Shown here piece after piece: positions 1 to 7,272 of a DNA stretch of 33,420 bases (position 1 is its first letter; every line of letters begins with the position of its first letter). This DNA comes from CAYZAW01 sp964476505. GTDB taxonomy: Bacteria; Bacillota; Clostridia; Christensenellales; CAG-138. The notes beneath the pieces were generated by a model that was not told the origin of the DNA, ran no database searches, and was given only the letters and a program-made list of their open reading frames with translations. Position numbers and translations under genes: made by a program. Where the stretch lies: the NCBI GenBank assembly GCA_964476505.1, contig CAYZAW010000024.1, positions 1-33,420 of the forward strand, given 5' to 3'.

Positions 1-752
1 CCCGCGTGGTCGTTTGCGTCCCCTCCGGCGTTACGGAGGTGGAAAAGCGTTCCGTGATCGACGCTACCGAGGAGGCCGGCGCACGCCACACCTTCCTGAT
101 CGAAGAACCCATTGCGGCCGCCATCGGCGCTGGCATCGATATTTCGCAGCCTTACGGCAACATGGTGCTGGATATCGGCGGCGGCACAACGGATATCGCC
201 ATCATTTCCTTAGGCGGCAGCGTGCTGTCCTCCTCCATCAAAATCGCAGGCGACAGGTTTAACGCCTCCATCGTACGCTATATGCGTAAAAAGCACAACC
301 TGCTGATCGGCGAACGCACCGCTGAGGATATGAAAATCGCCATCGGCTCCGCCTATCCCCGCCGGGAGCAGGTATTCTTAGATGTAAAAGGCCGTAACCT
401 GATTTCGGGCCTGCCCCAGTCCATCGTGATGGGCAGCAACGAAATGATAGATGCTATGGAGGAGCCCCTGCAAAGCATACTGGAGTGCATCCGCACCACA
501 TTCGAAAAGACCCCGCCCGAGCTGACCTCGGATATCGCAGAGCACGGTATTTGCCTTACCGGCGGCGGCGCGCTTTTATACGGCATGGACAGATTTATCT
601 CCGAGCATACCAAGGTACCCTGCTGGGTTGCGGAGGATCCCATTTCCTGCGTAGCCATCGGCACGGGCAAGGCGCTGGAGAACATCGACGCATATTCCAG
701 CGGCGCTGTTTACGATTATCGCCGCGGCGAGTATTTTGACGAGCAAAATTAG
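1..752 (+). CDS. mreB: MreB rod-shape actin homologue, 3' part
   Basis: The reading frame is open from the first base, so the N-terminal part lies outside the window; about 250 residues remain. MreB is a bacterial actin that polymerises under the membrane and guides the wall-elongation machinery. Visible family signatures are the phosphate-2 loop LDIGGGTTDIAIISLGG, the preceding LIEEPIAAAIGAG segment, and the C-terminal adenosine motif LTGGGALLYGMD followed by a DPISCVAIGTGKALE-type end. The end matches the normal C-terminus of the family plus a short tail (YDYRRGEYFDEQN). Mbl is a close paralogue and cannot be fully excluded from this part alone. A promoter and a tRNA gene follow directly after the stop codon. 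Confidence 0.93.
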   Translation, partial: RVVVCVPSGVTEVEKRSVIDATEEAGARHTFLIEEPIAAAIGAGIDISQPYGNMVLDIGGGTTDIAIISLGGSVLSSSIKIAGDRFNASIVRYMRKKHNLLIGERTAEDMKIAIGSAYPRREQVFLDVKGRNLISGLPQSIVMGSNEMIDAMEEPLQSILECIRTTFEKTPPELTSDIAEHGICLTGGGALLYGMDRFISEHTKVPCWVAEDPISCVAIGTGKALENIDAYSSGAVYDYRRGEYFDEQN

Positions 753-755
753 TAC

Positions 756-785
756 TTTACAAAACGTTGGCGCATGTTGTATAAT
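756..785 (+). promoter_or_regulatory. Promoter of the tRNA-Ala gene
   Basis: A -35 like TTTACA (756-761) and a perfect TATAAT (780-785) are separated by 18 bp. The predicted start is about 10 bp before the mature tRNA end. The -35 begins only a few bases after the mreB stop codon. Confidence 0.7.
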
Positions 786-803
786 ACTGCTTGCGTCAAG
801 CGA

Positions 804-879
804 GGGGCATTAGCTCAGTTGGTAGAGTGCTACACTGGCAGTGTAGATGTCAGGAGTTCGAGTCTCCTATGCTCCACCA
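804..879 (+). tRNA. tRNA-Ala, anticodon GGC
   Basis: The 76 bases fold as a full cloverleaf with encoded CCA. The acceptor stem is GGGGCAT/ATGCTCC with the G3:U70 wobble that is the main identity element of alanine tRNA. The D-arm is GCTC..GAGT. The anticodon stem CTACA/TGTAG encloses loop CTGGCAG, giving anticodon GGC (reads GCC/GCU). The T-arm is AGGAG/CTCCT with TTCGAGT loop. Its 3' 21 bases are repeated and inverted downstream, which is described separately. Confidence 0.96.
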
Positions 880-964
880 GAAAACAAAGCAGATACCGTT
901 AGGTGTCTGTTTTTGTTTTCTCTGTGTTTTTAGCATAGGAGACGAGTTGGGCATGTGCCGTGCC
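859..964 (+). repeat. Direct repeat copy 1 (tRNA 3' end, hairpin, inverted tRNA end)
   Basis: This 106-bp unit starts in the T-loop of tRNA-Ala (CGAGTCTCCTATGCTCCACCA), runs through the terminator hairpin, then through AGCATAGGAGAC (932-943), an exact 12-base inverted copy of the tRNA stretch GTCTCCTATGCT, and ends in GGGCATGTGCCGTGCC. The unit recurs at 1043-1146 with only two single-T length differences in T runs. The unit is itself a long quasi-palindrome centred on the GTTA loop. Confidence 0.9.
880..920 (+). terminator. Terminator-like hairpin directly after the tRNA
   Basis: An imperfect stem of about 18 pairs begins one base after the encoded CCA. The left arm is 880-897 (GAAAACAAAGCAGATACC), the loop is GTTA and the right arm is 902-920. 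The right arm is U-rich, as expected for a terminator. A second copy lies at 1064-1103. Confidence 0.65.
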
Positions 965-1057
965 ACCGCACGGCGAGAAAGCGTCCGGTGGACGGTTTCT
1001 CAATGCCCCGAGCTGGCGGCGGGACTGCCCCAGTTCCGCCGGCGAGTCTCCTATGCT
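932..1057. other. Hairpin-rich insert bounded by inverted tRNA-end copies
   Basis: The ends AGCATAGGAGAC (932-943) and GTCTCCTATGCT (1046-1057) are exact 12-base inverted repeats. Inside them GGGCAT/ATGCCC can close a junction with two hairpins: GCCGTGC-cacc-GCACGGC, and GAGAAAGCGTCC-GGT-GGACGGTTTCTC with one mismatch. A third hairpin, GGCGGGACTG-CCC-CAGTTCCGCC with one G-T pair, follows. No credible protein is encoded here. It could be a small palindromic mobile element, a structured RNA, or debris of a tandem duplication; I cannot decide between these. Confidence 0.6.
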
Positions 1058-1146
1058 CCACCAGAAAACAAAGCAGATACCGTTAGGTGTCTGTTTTGTT
1101 TTCTCTGTGTTTTAGCATAGGAGACGAGTTGGGCATGTGCCGTGCC
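1043..1146 (+). repeat. Direct repeat copy 2 (duplicated tRNA 3' end and hairpin)
   Basis: This is the second copy of the 859-964 unit, offset by 184 bp at its start. It includes the tRNA T-arm 3' strand, acceptor 3' strand and CCA but not the tRNA 5' half, so it cannot make a tRNA. The terminator-like hairpin (1064-1103) and the inverted AGCATAGGAGAC are retained. Near identity indicates a recent duplication or ongoing homogenisation. Confidence 0.9.
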
Positions 1147-1195
1147 GCAAGCCTTATCACGTTCGCGGCGATTCTTCCAAAACTCAAAAAACCGC

Positions 1196-1224
1196 TTGTG
1201 TATATCGAAAAAGCAGGATATCAT
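1196..1224 (+). promoter_or_regulatory. Putative promoter of the nucleosidase-MFS operon
   Basis: TTGTGT (1196-1201) and TATCAT (1219-1224) are separated by 17 bp, giving a leader of about 65 bases. The leader holds a GACAGGC/GCCTGTC stem (1233-1256) with a 10-base loop, which might act as an mRNA-stabilising or attenuating hairpin. Confidence 0.45.
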
Positions 1225-1295
1225 GTTTTGTTGACAGGCGCATTCAGGAGCCTGTCCGTTTTGGCCTGATAAGCATTATCACAGGAGGAGCTTCC

Positions 1296-1976
1296 ATGAT
1301 GAAAATTGGTCTGCTGTGCGCCATCCAGCAAGAATTAGACCCGTTCTTACCGTATATGGAGCAAGTGCATATCACAGAGAAAGCCTCCCTGCGCTTTTAT
1401 GAATGTACGCTTTCGGGTATTCCCACAGTAGCGGTGCGCTGCGGTGTTTGCCGTGTTAACGCAGCCACTGCCTCGCAAATTTTGATCGATGTTTATGGCG
1501 TTAACGCCATCATCAACGCCGGAACAGCCGGCGGCATGGAGCCGAGCGTAAAACTGTTTGACGTTGTAGCGTCCACAGAAGCCTGCTATCACGATTTGGA
1601 TGAGGAGTTGTTTACCCAGTTCGGCTCCTGTTCCCTATTTCAAGCGGATGCCAAATTGCTTGCCGCCATGAAAAGCGCTTGTGCAAACGATCCTTCCGTA
1701 CACTTTGGACGTATGATCACAGGGGAAATTTTTGTACAGGACGATATGCGAGACAGCCTCAATCTAAAATTTGCGCCCCTATCCGCAGATATGGAAACGG
1801 CGGGCATGGCACAGGTTTGCTATATGAATGGCATCCCGTTTTTATCCGTTCGCGCCATTTCGGATACCGCGGAGCATAACGGCTTAGATAATTTCGCCGC
1901 ACACTTGGAAACTGCCGCCAGTTGCTCCAAGGACGCGGTACTGAAACTGCTGACGGAGCTGCGTACTTTGGCCTAA
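1296..1976 (+). CDS. mtnN: 5'-methylthioadenosine/S-adenosylhomocysteine nucleosidase family protein
   Basis: This 226-residue protein has the size and fold pattern of MtnN/Pfs, which hydrolyses the glycosidic bond of methylthioadenosine and S-adenosylhomocysteine, releasing adenine in the cytoplasm. The family catalytic and binding residues are visible: Glu13 in CAIQQELDPFL, the INAGTAGG loop (73-80), Met166-Glu167 in ADMETAGMAQVCY, and Asp190 in RAISDTAEH. The start is set by ATG 1296 (or the adjacent ATG 1299) after AGGAGGAG at 1283-1290; the open frame extends upstream but without a ribosome site. An MFS gene follows after 56 bp, probably in the same transcript. Other nucleoside phosphorylase-superfamily specificities remain possible. 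Confidence 0.85.
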   Translation: MMKIGLLCAIQQELDPFLPYMEQVHITEKASLRFYECTLSGIPTVAVRCGVCRVNAATASQILIDVYGVNAIINAGTAGGMEPSVKLFDVVASTEACYHDLDEELFTQFGSCSLFQADAKLLAAMKSACANDPSVHFGRMITGEIFVQDDMRDSLNLKFAPLSADMETAGMAQVCYMNGIPFLSVRAISDTAEHNGLDNFAAHLETAASCSKDAVLKLLTELRTLA

Positions 1977-2032
1977 CAGGCATAGTACGGCTCTGTTCCT
2001 GTTCGATTTGTTTTTGTATGAAAGGCGATTTC

Positions 2033-3256
2033 ATGGAACATAAAAGCACGCCAGGCGCTAACACTCCCTTACGGCAGCGGTTTATCGGCATCCATTACAC
2101 GCTGATTCACCTGCTATACTGGATGACGGTTTGCGGGTATTACGCCTTTGGCGCGTCCTATCTTTCCGAGCGCGGCCTTAGCAGCTCCCTCACGGGCATT
2201 GTGTTTGCCTTGGTCGGCATATTATCTGTGCTGATGCAGTCCGTGATCGCCACCGCGGCAGATCAAAGGAATGCCTCTCCCAAGCGCATTTCCGTTTGGC
2301 TGACGGTGCCTGCCTGTGTACTGCTCTTGCTGTTGGTGTTCGTTGTGCGCACGCAATGGCTATACATTACGCTGTACGCGCTGGTTTGGGTGCTGGTGAT
2401 GTCCTTTGCCTTTCTTTTAAACGCCCTTGCCATGGACAGCGTAAAGGCCGGGAATAAGGTCAATTACGGCATCAGCCGCTCTTTTGGCTCCATGTCTTAC
2501 GCACTGACGGCCTATGCGCTTGGTATCGTTTGCGCAAAGCTGGGTACCGCCATCACAGTGCCCGTTGCCGCCGTACAGTCCTTACTTTTCCTCATTGCGC
2601 TGCTCACATGGCGGGAGGCGCCCCTCCCGGAAAAGCAGCCTCTTTCCGCAGAGGCTTTGCCAAAGCAGGCACCGGAGCGGGAGTTCTTTAAACGATATCC
2701 GCGCTTTCTTACCTTTGTGATCGGCTGTACCTTGTGCTTTATCCCCTATTCCATGACGTGCAATTTTCTGGTGCGCGTGGTTGAGGCGCTTGGTGGCGGC
2801 AGCAGCGAGCTCGGTACGACTGTTATGCTCACCGCTTTATTGGAGATCCCCACCATTTCCATATCCGTATGGCTCAACCGCAAGTTTGGCAGCAACCGAC
2901 TGTTGACCGTTTCCGCCATATTCCTTACCCTGCGGATGCTGCTTGTTACTGTTGCGCCCAGCATGCCCTTTTTATACGGCAGCATGCTCACGCAGACCTT
3001 TTCGTACTCGTTGTTTATTCCAGCCTCGGTATACTATGTGGACGCGCTGATGGCAAGAAGCGACCGCCTTAAGGGGCAGGCCGTGATGACGCTGATTCCA
3101 ACGCTTGGAAGCGCCGCGGGTGCGCTCTTAGGCGGGTTCCTGTTGGATACCGTGCAGGTGTCCGGCATGCTTCTTGTGTGCTCCGCGCTTTCCTGCATCG
3201 GCACCGTTATTATGGTGTGCGGTATTCAGCGGGGAGATATGCGCCCCGTCGCATGA
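2033..3256 (+). CDS. Major facilitator superfamily transporter
   Basis: This 407-residue, strongly hydrophobic protein has about twelve predicted membrane segments in two halves joined by a charged loop (REAPLPEKQPLSAEALPKQ region). It looks like the MFS_1-like group related to LacY and nucleoside permeases: a short N-terminus running into a first helix (LLYWMTVCGYYAFGASYL), SFGSMSYALTAYALG in the middle of the first half, and LGSAAGALLGGFLLD near the end. ATG 2033 is chosen because AAAGG lies 7 bases upstream; an in-frame ATG at 2018 has a poorer site. It follows the nucleosidase gene closely, so a nucleoside, purine or methylthio-compound substrate is a reasonable guess, but nothing in the sequence fixes it. 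A strong terminator follows. Confidence 0.8.
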   Translation: MEHKSTPGANTPLRQRFIGIHYTLIHLLYWMTVCGYYAFGASYLSERGLSSSLTGIVFALVGILSVLMQSVIATAADQRNASPKRISVWLTVPACVLLLLLVFVVRTQWLYITLYALVWVLVMSFAFLLNALAMDSVKAGNKVNYGISRSFGSMSYALTAYALGIVCAKLGTAITVPVAAVQSLLFLIALLTWREAPLPEKQPLSAEALPKQAPEREFFKRYPRFLTFVIGCTLCFIPYSMTCNFLVRVVEALGGGSSELGTTVMLTALLEIPTISISVWLNRKFGSNRLLTVSAIFLTLRMLLVTVAPSMPFLYGSMLTQTFSYSLFIPASVYYVDALMARSDRLKGQAVMTLIPTLGSAAGALLGGFLLDTVQVSGMLLVCSALSCIGTVIMVCGIQRGDMRPVA

Positions 3257-3330
3257 TCATGATTGCATCATCGTGTAGCGTGTTCGTCGCTTGCGCACTT
3301 TAAAGCGGCAGACAACTGTTCCGAATATGG

Positions 3331-3365
3331 AACCGGCTCCCCTTCGGAAGCCGGTTTATTTTTTA
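3331..3365 (+). terminator. Rho-independent terminator after the MFS gene
   Basis: The stem AACCGGCT/AGCCGGTT has a CCCCTTCGGA loop and is followed by TATTTTTT. It ends the nucleosidase-MFS unit just before the convergent symporter gene. Confidence 0.85.
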
Positions 3366-3386
3366 CTGATACAGTTCTATGGCCGT

Positions 3387-4952
3387 TTAGCTTGCGCTTC
3401 GCACCTGTTCAAACTCCTCCTGAATGGCGGCATCAGGCTCCTTGCCCAGCAGCGACACCACAACGATCACGATGCAGGAGATCACGAACGCCGGGAACAG
3501 CTCGTAAATACCGAACACCCCGCCCATGGGCTTTAACAGCAGCTTCCATACGAACACCATCACGCCGCCGGAGATCATGCCGGCAACAGCGCCCGCGTGG
3601 GTCGTACGCTTCCAGAACAGGGAGAAGATCATCAGCGGCCCGAAGGTTGCGCCAAAGCCCGCCCATGCAAAGGATACGATGGTGAATATCACGCTGTTTT
3701 CGTCCCAAGCGATCACGATACCCAGCACGGAAATGGCAATGAGCATGATGCGGGATACCAGCATAACCTGTTTGTCCGTTGCATTCTTTTTTAGCACGCC
3801 TTCAAATATGTTCTTGGAGAAGGCGGAAGCCGCGATCAGCAGATACGAATCCGAGGAGCTGATGGTGGCGGCAAGGATGCCCGCCAGCACAAGCCCTGCC
3901 AAGAGCGGCGGTAAGAGCGATTTTGTGAGCGTGATGAACACGTTTTCCGCGCCGCTGGCGGTCGCCAGCAATGCCTCCGTGGGGAACAGCGAACGGCCGA
4001 TCAGGCCGATTGCCACTGCCGCAAACAGAGAGATCGCGCACCAAACGGTGGCGATGCGGCGGGAGCGCTTCAGTTCGCCCTCCTGCCGGATAGCCATGAA
4101 CCGGAGCAGTACTTGGGGCATGCCAAAGTAACCGAGGCCCCAAGAAAGCGTGGAGATAATCGTCAAAATGCCGTAGCTGCCCGCCTCGCCAAAGGCCGGC
4201 GCACCGTTTACCACCTGCTGTACGCCTGCGGCGTCCACCGCGGGTGCGGCGATCTGCGTTAAGGAGAAGTACCCGGGCAGCGCCTGCGCGTTCGCGATCA
4301 CGGTATTGATTCCGCCCGCCGCAACCGTGCCAAGCGTCAGCACCAATACCAAGGCTACGATCATCACGATGGCCTGCATAAAGTCTGAAGCGCTTTCCGC
4401 AAGGAACCCGCCCAAGAACGTGTACAGCACCACGAATACCGCGCCTGCGATCATCATGGAGTGGTAAGAGAAGCCAAACAGTGTGCTAAACAGCTTGCCG
4501 CAGGTCACGAAGCAACTGGAAGCGTACACGCTGAAAAATACCAGTATAAATACGCCGGCAATGGTTAAAAGCACCTTTTTCTTTTCGTGGAACCGGTTGC
4601 TGAAGAAATCCGGCACAGTGATGGAATCACCGGAAAGTGCAGAATACCGGCGCAAGCGCTTTGCTACCAGCAGCCAGTTTAAATAGGTGCCTAACAGTAA
4701 GCCGATGGCCGTCCATGCAGCGTCCGCAATGCCGCACCAGTAGGCCACGCCGGGCAAGCCCATTAAGAGCCAGCCGCTCATATCCGAGGCTTCCGCGCTC
4801 ATGGCGGCGATCCACGGCCCCAGCGAGCGTTTCCCCAAGAAGTATGCCTCTGAATCCACATTGGCCCGCTTTGCAAAAAACAGGCCGATACCGATCACGA
4901 CCAGCATGTACACGATCATCGCGATCATAATTTGCAGTGTGTCACCAGACAT
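3387..4952 (-). CDS. putP: Sodium/proline symporter PutP
   Basis: This 521-residue member of the solute:sodium symporter family is predicted to import proline with Na+. The diagnostic PutP stretch SAEASDMSGWLLMGLPG is at 52-68; Asp57 and Ser59 correspond to the Na+-site Asp55 and Ser57 known from E. coli PutP. The later LAATISSSDSYLLIAASAF segment matches the second Na+-binding region (Ser340/Thr341 in E. coli). About thirteen membrane helices are expected, and the length is slightly above the usual 500. The ATG is preceded by GAGGGGG at good spacing. The gene stands alone, converging with the MFS gene and isolated from the upstream ABC operon by a terminator at 5098-5136. I saw no convincing promoter in the 145 bases between. 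Confidence 0.93.
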   Translation of the reverse strand: MSGDTLQIMIAMIVYMLVVIGIGLFFAKRANVDSEAYFLGKRSLGPWIAAMSAEASDMSGWLLMGLPGVAYWCGIADAAWTAIGLLLGTYLNWLLVAKRLRRYSALSGDSITVPDFFSNRFHEKKKVLLTIAGVFILVFFSVYASSCFVTCGKLFSTLFGFSYHSMMIAGAVFVVLYTFLGGFLAESASDFMQAIVMIVALVLVLTLGTVAAGGINTVIANAQALPGYFSLTQIAAPAVDAAGVQQVVNGAPAFGEAGSYGILTIISTLSWGLGYFGMPQVLLRFMAIRQEGELKRSRRIATVWCAISLFAAVAIGLIGRSLFPTEALLATASGAENVFITLTKSLLPPLLAGLVLAGILAATISSSDSYLLIAASAFSKNIFEGVLKKNATDKQVMLVSRIMLIAISVLGIVIAWDENSVIFTIVSFAWAGFGATFGPLMIFSLFWKRTTHAGAVAGMISGGVMVFVWKLLLKPMGGVFGIYELFPAFVISCIVIVVVSLLGKEPDAAIQEEFEQVRSAS

Positions 4953-5097
4953 TGTATATCCCCCTCATTCATGGCGCGAACGTTCCGCTTTGTTCCCCAA
5001 CAGCCCGTTCCGCCTGATATTCCTTACTATGGTAAAGCACAAAAGCGAAAAAGTAAAGAGAAAACGCGTATATCACCGTCACCTTTCGGAAGAAAAT

Positions 5098-5136
5098 GAA
5101 GAAACACCCAGATCATACGACCTTCGGTGTTTCTTC
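5098..5136 (-). terminator. Terminator of the sugar ABC operon
   Basis: A perfect 11-bp stem GAAGAAACACC/GGTGTTTCTTC has a 17-base loop and is followed on the minus strand by ATTTTCTT. It lies 22 bp after the stop of the last permease gene. Confidence 0.8.
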
Positions 5137-5158
5137 TTGAATAGCGATGCTCGTGGTA

Positions 5159-6190
5159 TTACTTTGATTTATTCCTTCTGCGCGACAGCACAACACTTTG
5201 CAGCAGAATGAAGAAGCAAAGCATGACCCCTGTGGTGATGCTCTGCCACCATGGGTCTTGTAAGCCAGACGTGGTCACGATGGATTTGATGGTCGTTAAT
5301 GTAAGCACACCAAACAGTGTGCCTATCACGTTGCCCACGCCGCCTGACAGCAACGTACCGCCTATGATAGAAGACGCGATAGCGTTCATTTCCGCGCCTG
5401 CCGCATTGGTAGCGTTGCCCGCCCCGGTATGCGTCATGAATACAAACCCGGCGATACCTGCCAACAGCCCGCTGACCACATGGGCAAAGAAGCGGTTTGC
5501 CCTGATATTGATGCCCATCATGAGAGCGCTCTGCCGACTGCCGCCTATGGCGTACAGGCTGCGGCCGAATTTGGTCTTGTACAGCAGAAAGAATATAGCA
5601 AACACTACGATCAAGGCAATAATCACACCGATCTCAATGCGCGCGGGGATCATATTGCCGTTTTTTGCGGTGTAACCCAGCCAAGGTATTTCAAGCCGCT
5701 GTGACATAAGCGCGGAAAAGCCTTCATTCGTGACCTTTACCGGCACGGCGCTGACAATGGTGGTCATACCTCTTGCGAAAAACATGCCCGCTAATGTGAT
5801 GATGAAGGGCTGTATTTCCAAATATGCGATGAGGAAGCCTTGCACGATGCCAAATGCCAAACCTATTGCAAGCGCCAGCAGCACAGTGGTAAGAATACTG
5901 CCGCCGTTCTCGATGCTCACAGCGCAGCTCATAACCACCACTGCAATAATGCCGCCTACGGATATGTCGATGCTTCCGCTTATCATCACAATCGTAAGGG
6001 AGCATGAAATAATGATGAGCGCAGCGTTGTTGTTCAACATGTCAAACAGTTGCTGGGGCCTGAGAAAGCCGCCGCCCCATATCAGCATTGCCAATAAATA
6101 CATACCAACGAATATGCATATGGTAATGGTCATGAGCAGCTGCGTATCTGTCAGAGGCTCTCTGCGCTTTTTCTTGGTGTTGATTCTCAT
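5159..6190 (-). CDS. yjfF: Sugar ABC transporter permease, YjfF-like
   Basis: This 343-residue BPD_transp_2 inner-membrane protein is one of two different permeases of the importer. It resembles E. coli YjfF of the galactofuranose transporter over its whole length, for instance ISGSIDISVGGIIAVVVM, IQPFIITLAGMFFARGM, MNAIASSIIGGTLLSGGVG and GTLFGVLTLTTIKSIV. Around eight to ten membrane helices are expected. The ATG overlaps the TGA of the upstream permease (ATGA) and is served by AAAGGAGG, so the two are translationally coupled. This is the last gene of the operon before the 5098-5136 terminator. The family assignment is firm; the actual sugar is an inference, since related systems carry other pentoses and hexoses. 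Confidence 0.88.
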   Translation of the reverse strand: MRINTKKKRREPLTDTQLLMTITICIFVGMYLLAMLIWGGGFLRPQQLFDMLNNNAALIIISCSLTIVMISGSIDISVGGIIAVVVMSCAVSIENGGSILTTVLLALAIGLAFGIVQGFLIAYLEIQPFIITLAGMFFARGMTTIVSAVPVKVTNEGFSALMSQRLEIPWLGYTAKNGNMIPARIEIGVIIALIVVFAIFFLLYKTKFGRSLYAIGGSRQSALMMGINIRANRFFAHVVSGLLAGIAGFVFMTHTGAGNATNAAGAEMNAIASSIIGGTLLSGGVGNVIGTLFGVLTLTTIKSIVTTSGLQDPWWQSITTGVMLCFFILLQSVVLSRRRNKSK

Positions 6191-7272
6191 TGTGCTGCCT
6201 CCTTTACATCGGCCAAAGCACGCTTATTCTTGACAAGCCTTGCCCATAGTTTTCCTAGCTTCGCCTTTACCACAGGGGAGCCCAGCACGACCAGCAGAAT
6301 AATCACCACTGCCTTATAAGCCTTGATCGCCGTTGAGGGAACCTTCATTGCATACAGCGTGATGGTGAGAGCTTGTATCGCATAAGCGCCGAGTACCGAG
6401 CCTGCCATTTTAAATTTACCGCCGGAAAGGGCGTTGCCGCCTATTGCCACCGCCAATATAGCGTCCATTTCGATTTCGAGCAGCAGCGTTTCATGGTTGA
6501 TAAGGCTGAGCCGTCCCACGCTGATGCAGCCCGCTATGGCGCAGCATACGCCCAGGATGATGAAGGACAGCATTTTAATACCGATCGTGTTAATGCCATT
6601 GAGCCGCGCCGCCCGTTCGTTAATGCCAACTGCCTGCGTCACAAGCCCGAGCGTTGTACGCTTAAACAGAAGCAAGAAGATCAATGCGCAGAATATAACG
6701 ATGAATATCGGCGTGGGTATCGGTACACCGGGAATAAAGCTGCCTATGGCGCTTACGATGGGATTTGAAAGTGTTGGAGTAGCACCGCCGTTGATCCAGT
6801 AGGCTATGGATCTTCCACAGGTAAACAGAATCAGTGTTGCTATCATTGGCTGAATTTTAAAGACAGCAACCAGCGTGCCGTTTAATGTGCCGAATATCGC
6901 TGCAACAACACAGGCCGCTACAAAGGCGAGCAGCACAATCCAGCCGGAACTGGAGGTGGAGCCGCTGATTACCTTCACAAAAACGCTTCCCGCTACGGCG
7001 GCAGAAGCACCAACGCTGATATCCTGCCCGCCGCAGGCGGCAGTCACCAGCGTCATGCCCATCGCAAGGATCGCCAGCTCTGACGCGCCGTTGAATATGC
7101 TGATTAGATTTCCTGCCAATACCGTATTTCCGCTGCTGTTAACAGTAAGCTCGATCGAAAAGAAGCTAGGATCGCGGAAAATATTGAATAACACCAGCAA
7201 TACAATAGCAATGAGCGGAATGATGAGCTGCGAATCGTTTCGCAGTCTTTGCATAAACTTATTTGCTTTCAC
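6187..7272 (-). CDS. ytfT: Sugar ABC transporter permease, YtfT-like
   Basis: This 361-residue BPD_transp_2 permease resembles E. coli YtfT, with ASELAILAMGMTLVTAACGG followed by QDISVGASAAVAG, FKIQPMIATLILFTCGRSIA, and LEIEMDAILAVAIGGNALSGG. It is predicted to form the membrane channel with the YjfF-like partner. I take the GTG at 7272 as start because AGGAGGAG sits 6 bases upstream; the next in-frame ATG (7254) is inside the conserved N-terminal tail. The gene overlaps the upstream ATPase gene by 14 bp and the downstream permease by 4 bp. Confidence 0.88.
   Translation of the reverse strand: MKANKFMQRLRNDSQLIIPLIAIVLLVLFNIFRDPSFFSIELTVNSSGNTVLAGNLISIFNGASELAILAMGMTLVTAACGGQDISVGASAAVAGSVFVKVISGSTSSSGWIVLLAFVAACVVAAIFGTLNGTLVAVFKIQPMIATLILFTCGRSIAYWINGGATPTLSNPIVSAIGSFIPGVPIPTPIFIVIFCALIFLLLFKRTTLGLVTQAVGINERAARLNGINTIGIKMLSFIILGVCCAIAGCISVGRLSLINHETLLLEIEMDAILAVAIGGNALSGGKFKMAGSVLGAYAIQALTITLYAMKVPSTAIKAYKAVVIILLVVLGSPVVKAKLGKLWARLVKNKRALADVKEAAQ

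Noticed and set aside
1037..1064. Second functional tRNA gene
   Set aside because: Only the T-arm and acceptor 3' strand are present; the sequence upstream cannot form the acceptor 5' strand, D-arm or anticodon arm.
791..1120. Open frame running through the tRNA gene and the repeat
   Set aside because: It overlaps a full tRNA cloverleaf and its peptide simply reflects the DNA duplication.
859..1146. Attachment sites of an integrated phage or island
   Set aside because: The copies enclose only about 80 bp and there is no integrase or phage gene nearby, so at most a remnant could be claimed.
1231..1236. Perfect TTGACA as a -35 for the nucleosidase operon
   Set aside because: No -10 occurs at 16-18 bp, and the sequence is part of a hairpin; TTGTGT-17-TATCAT just upstream fits better.
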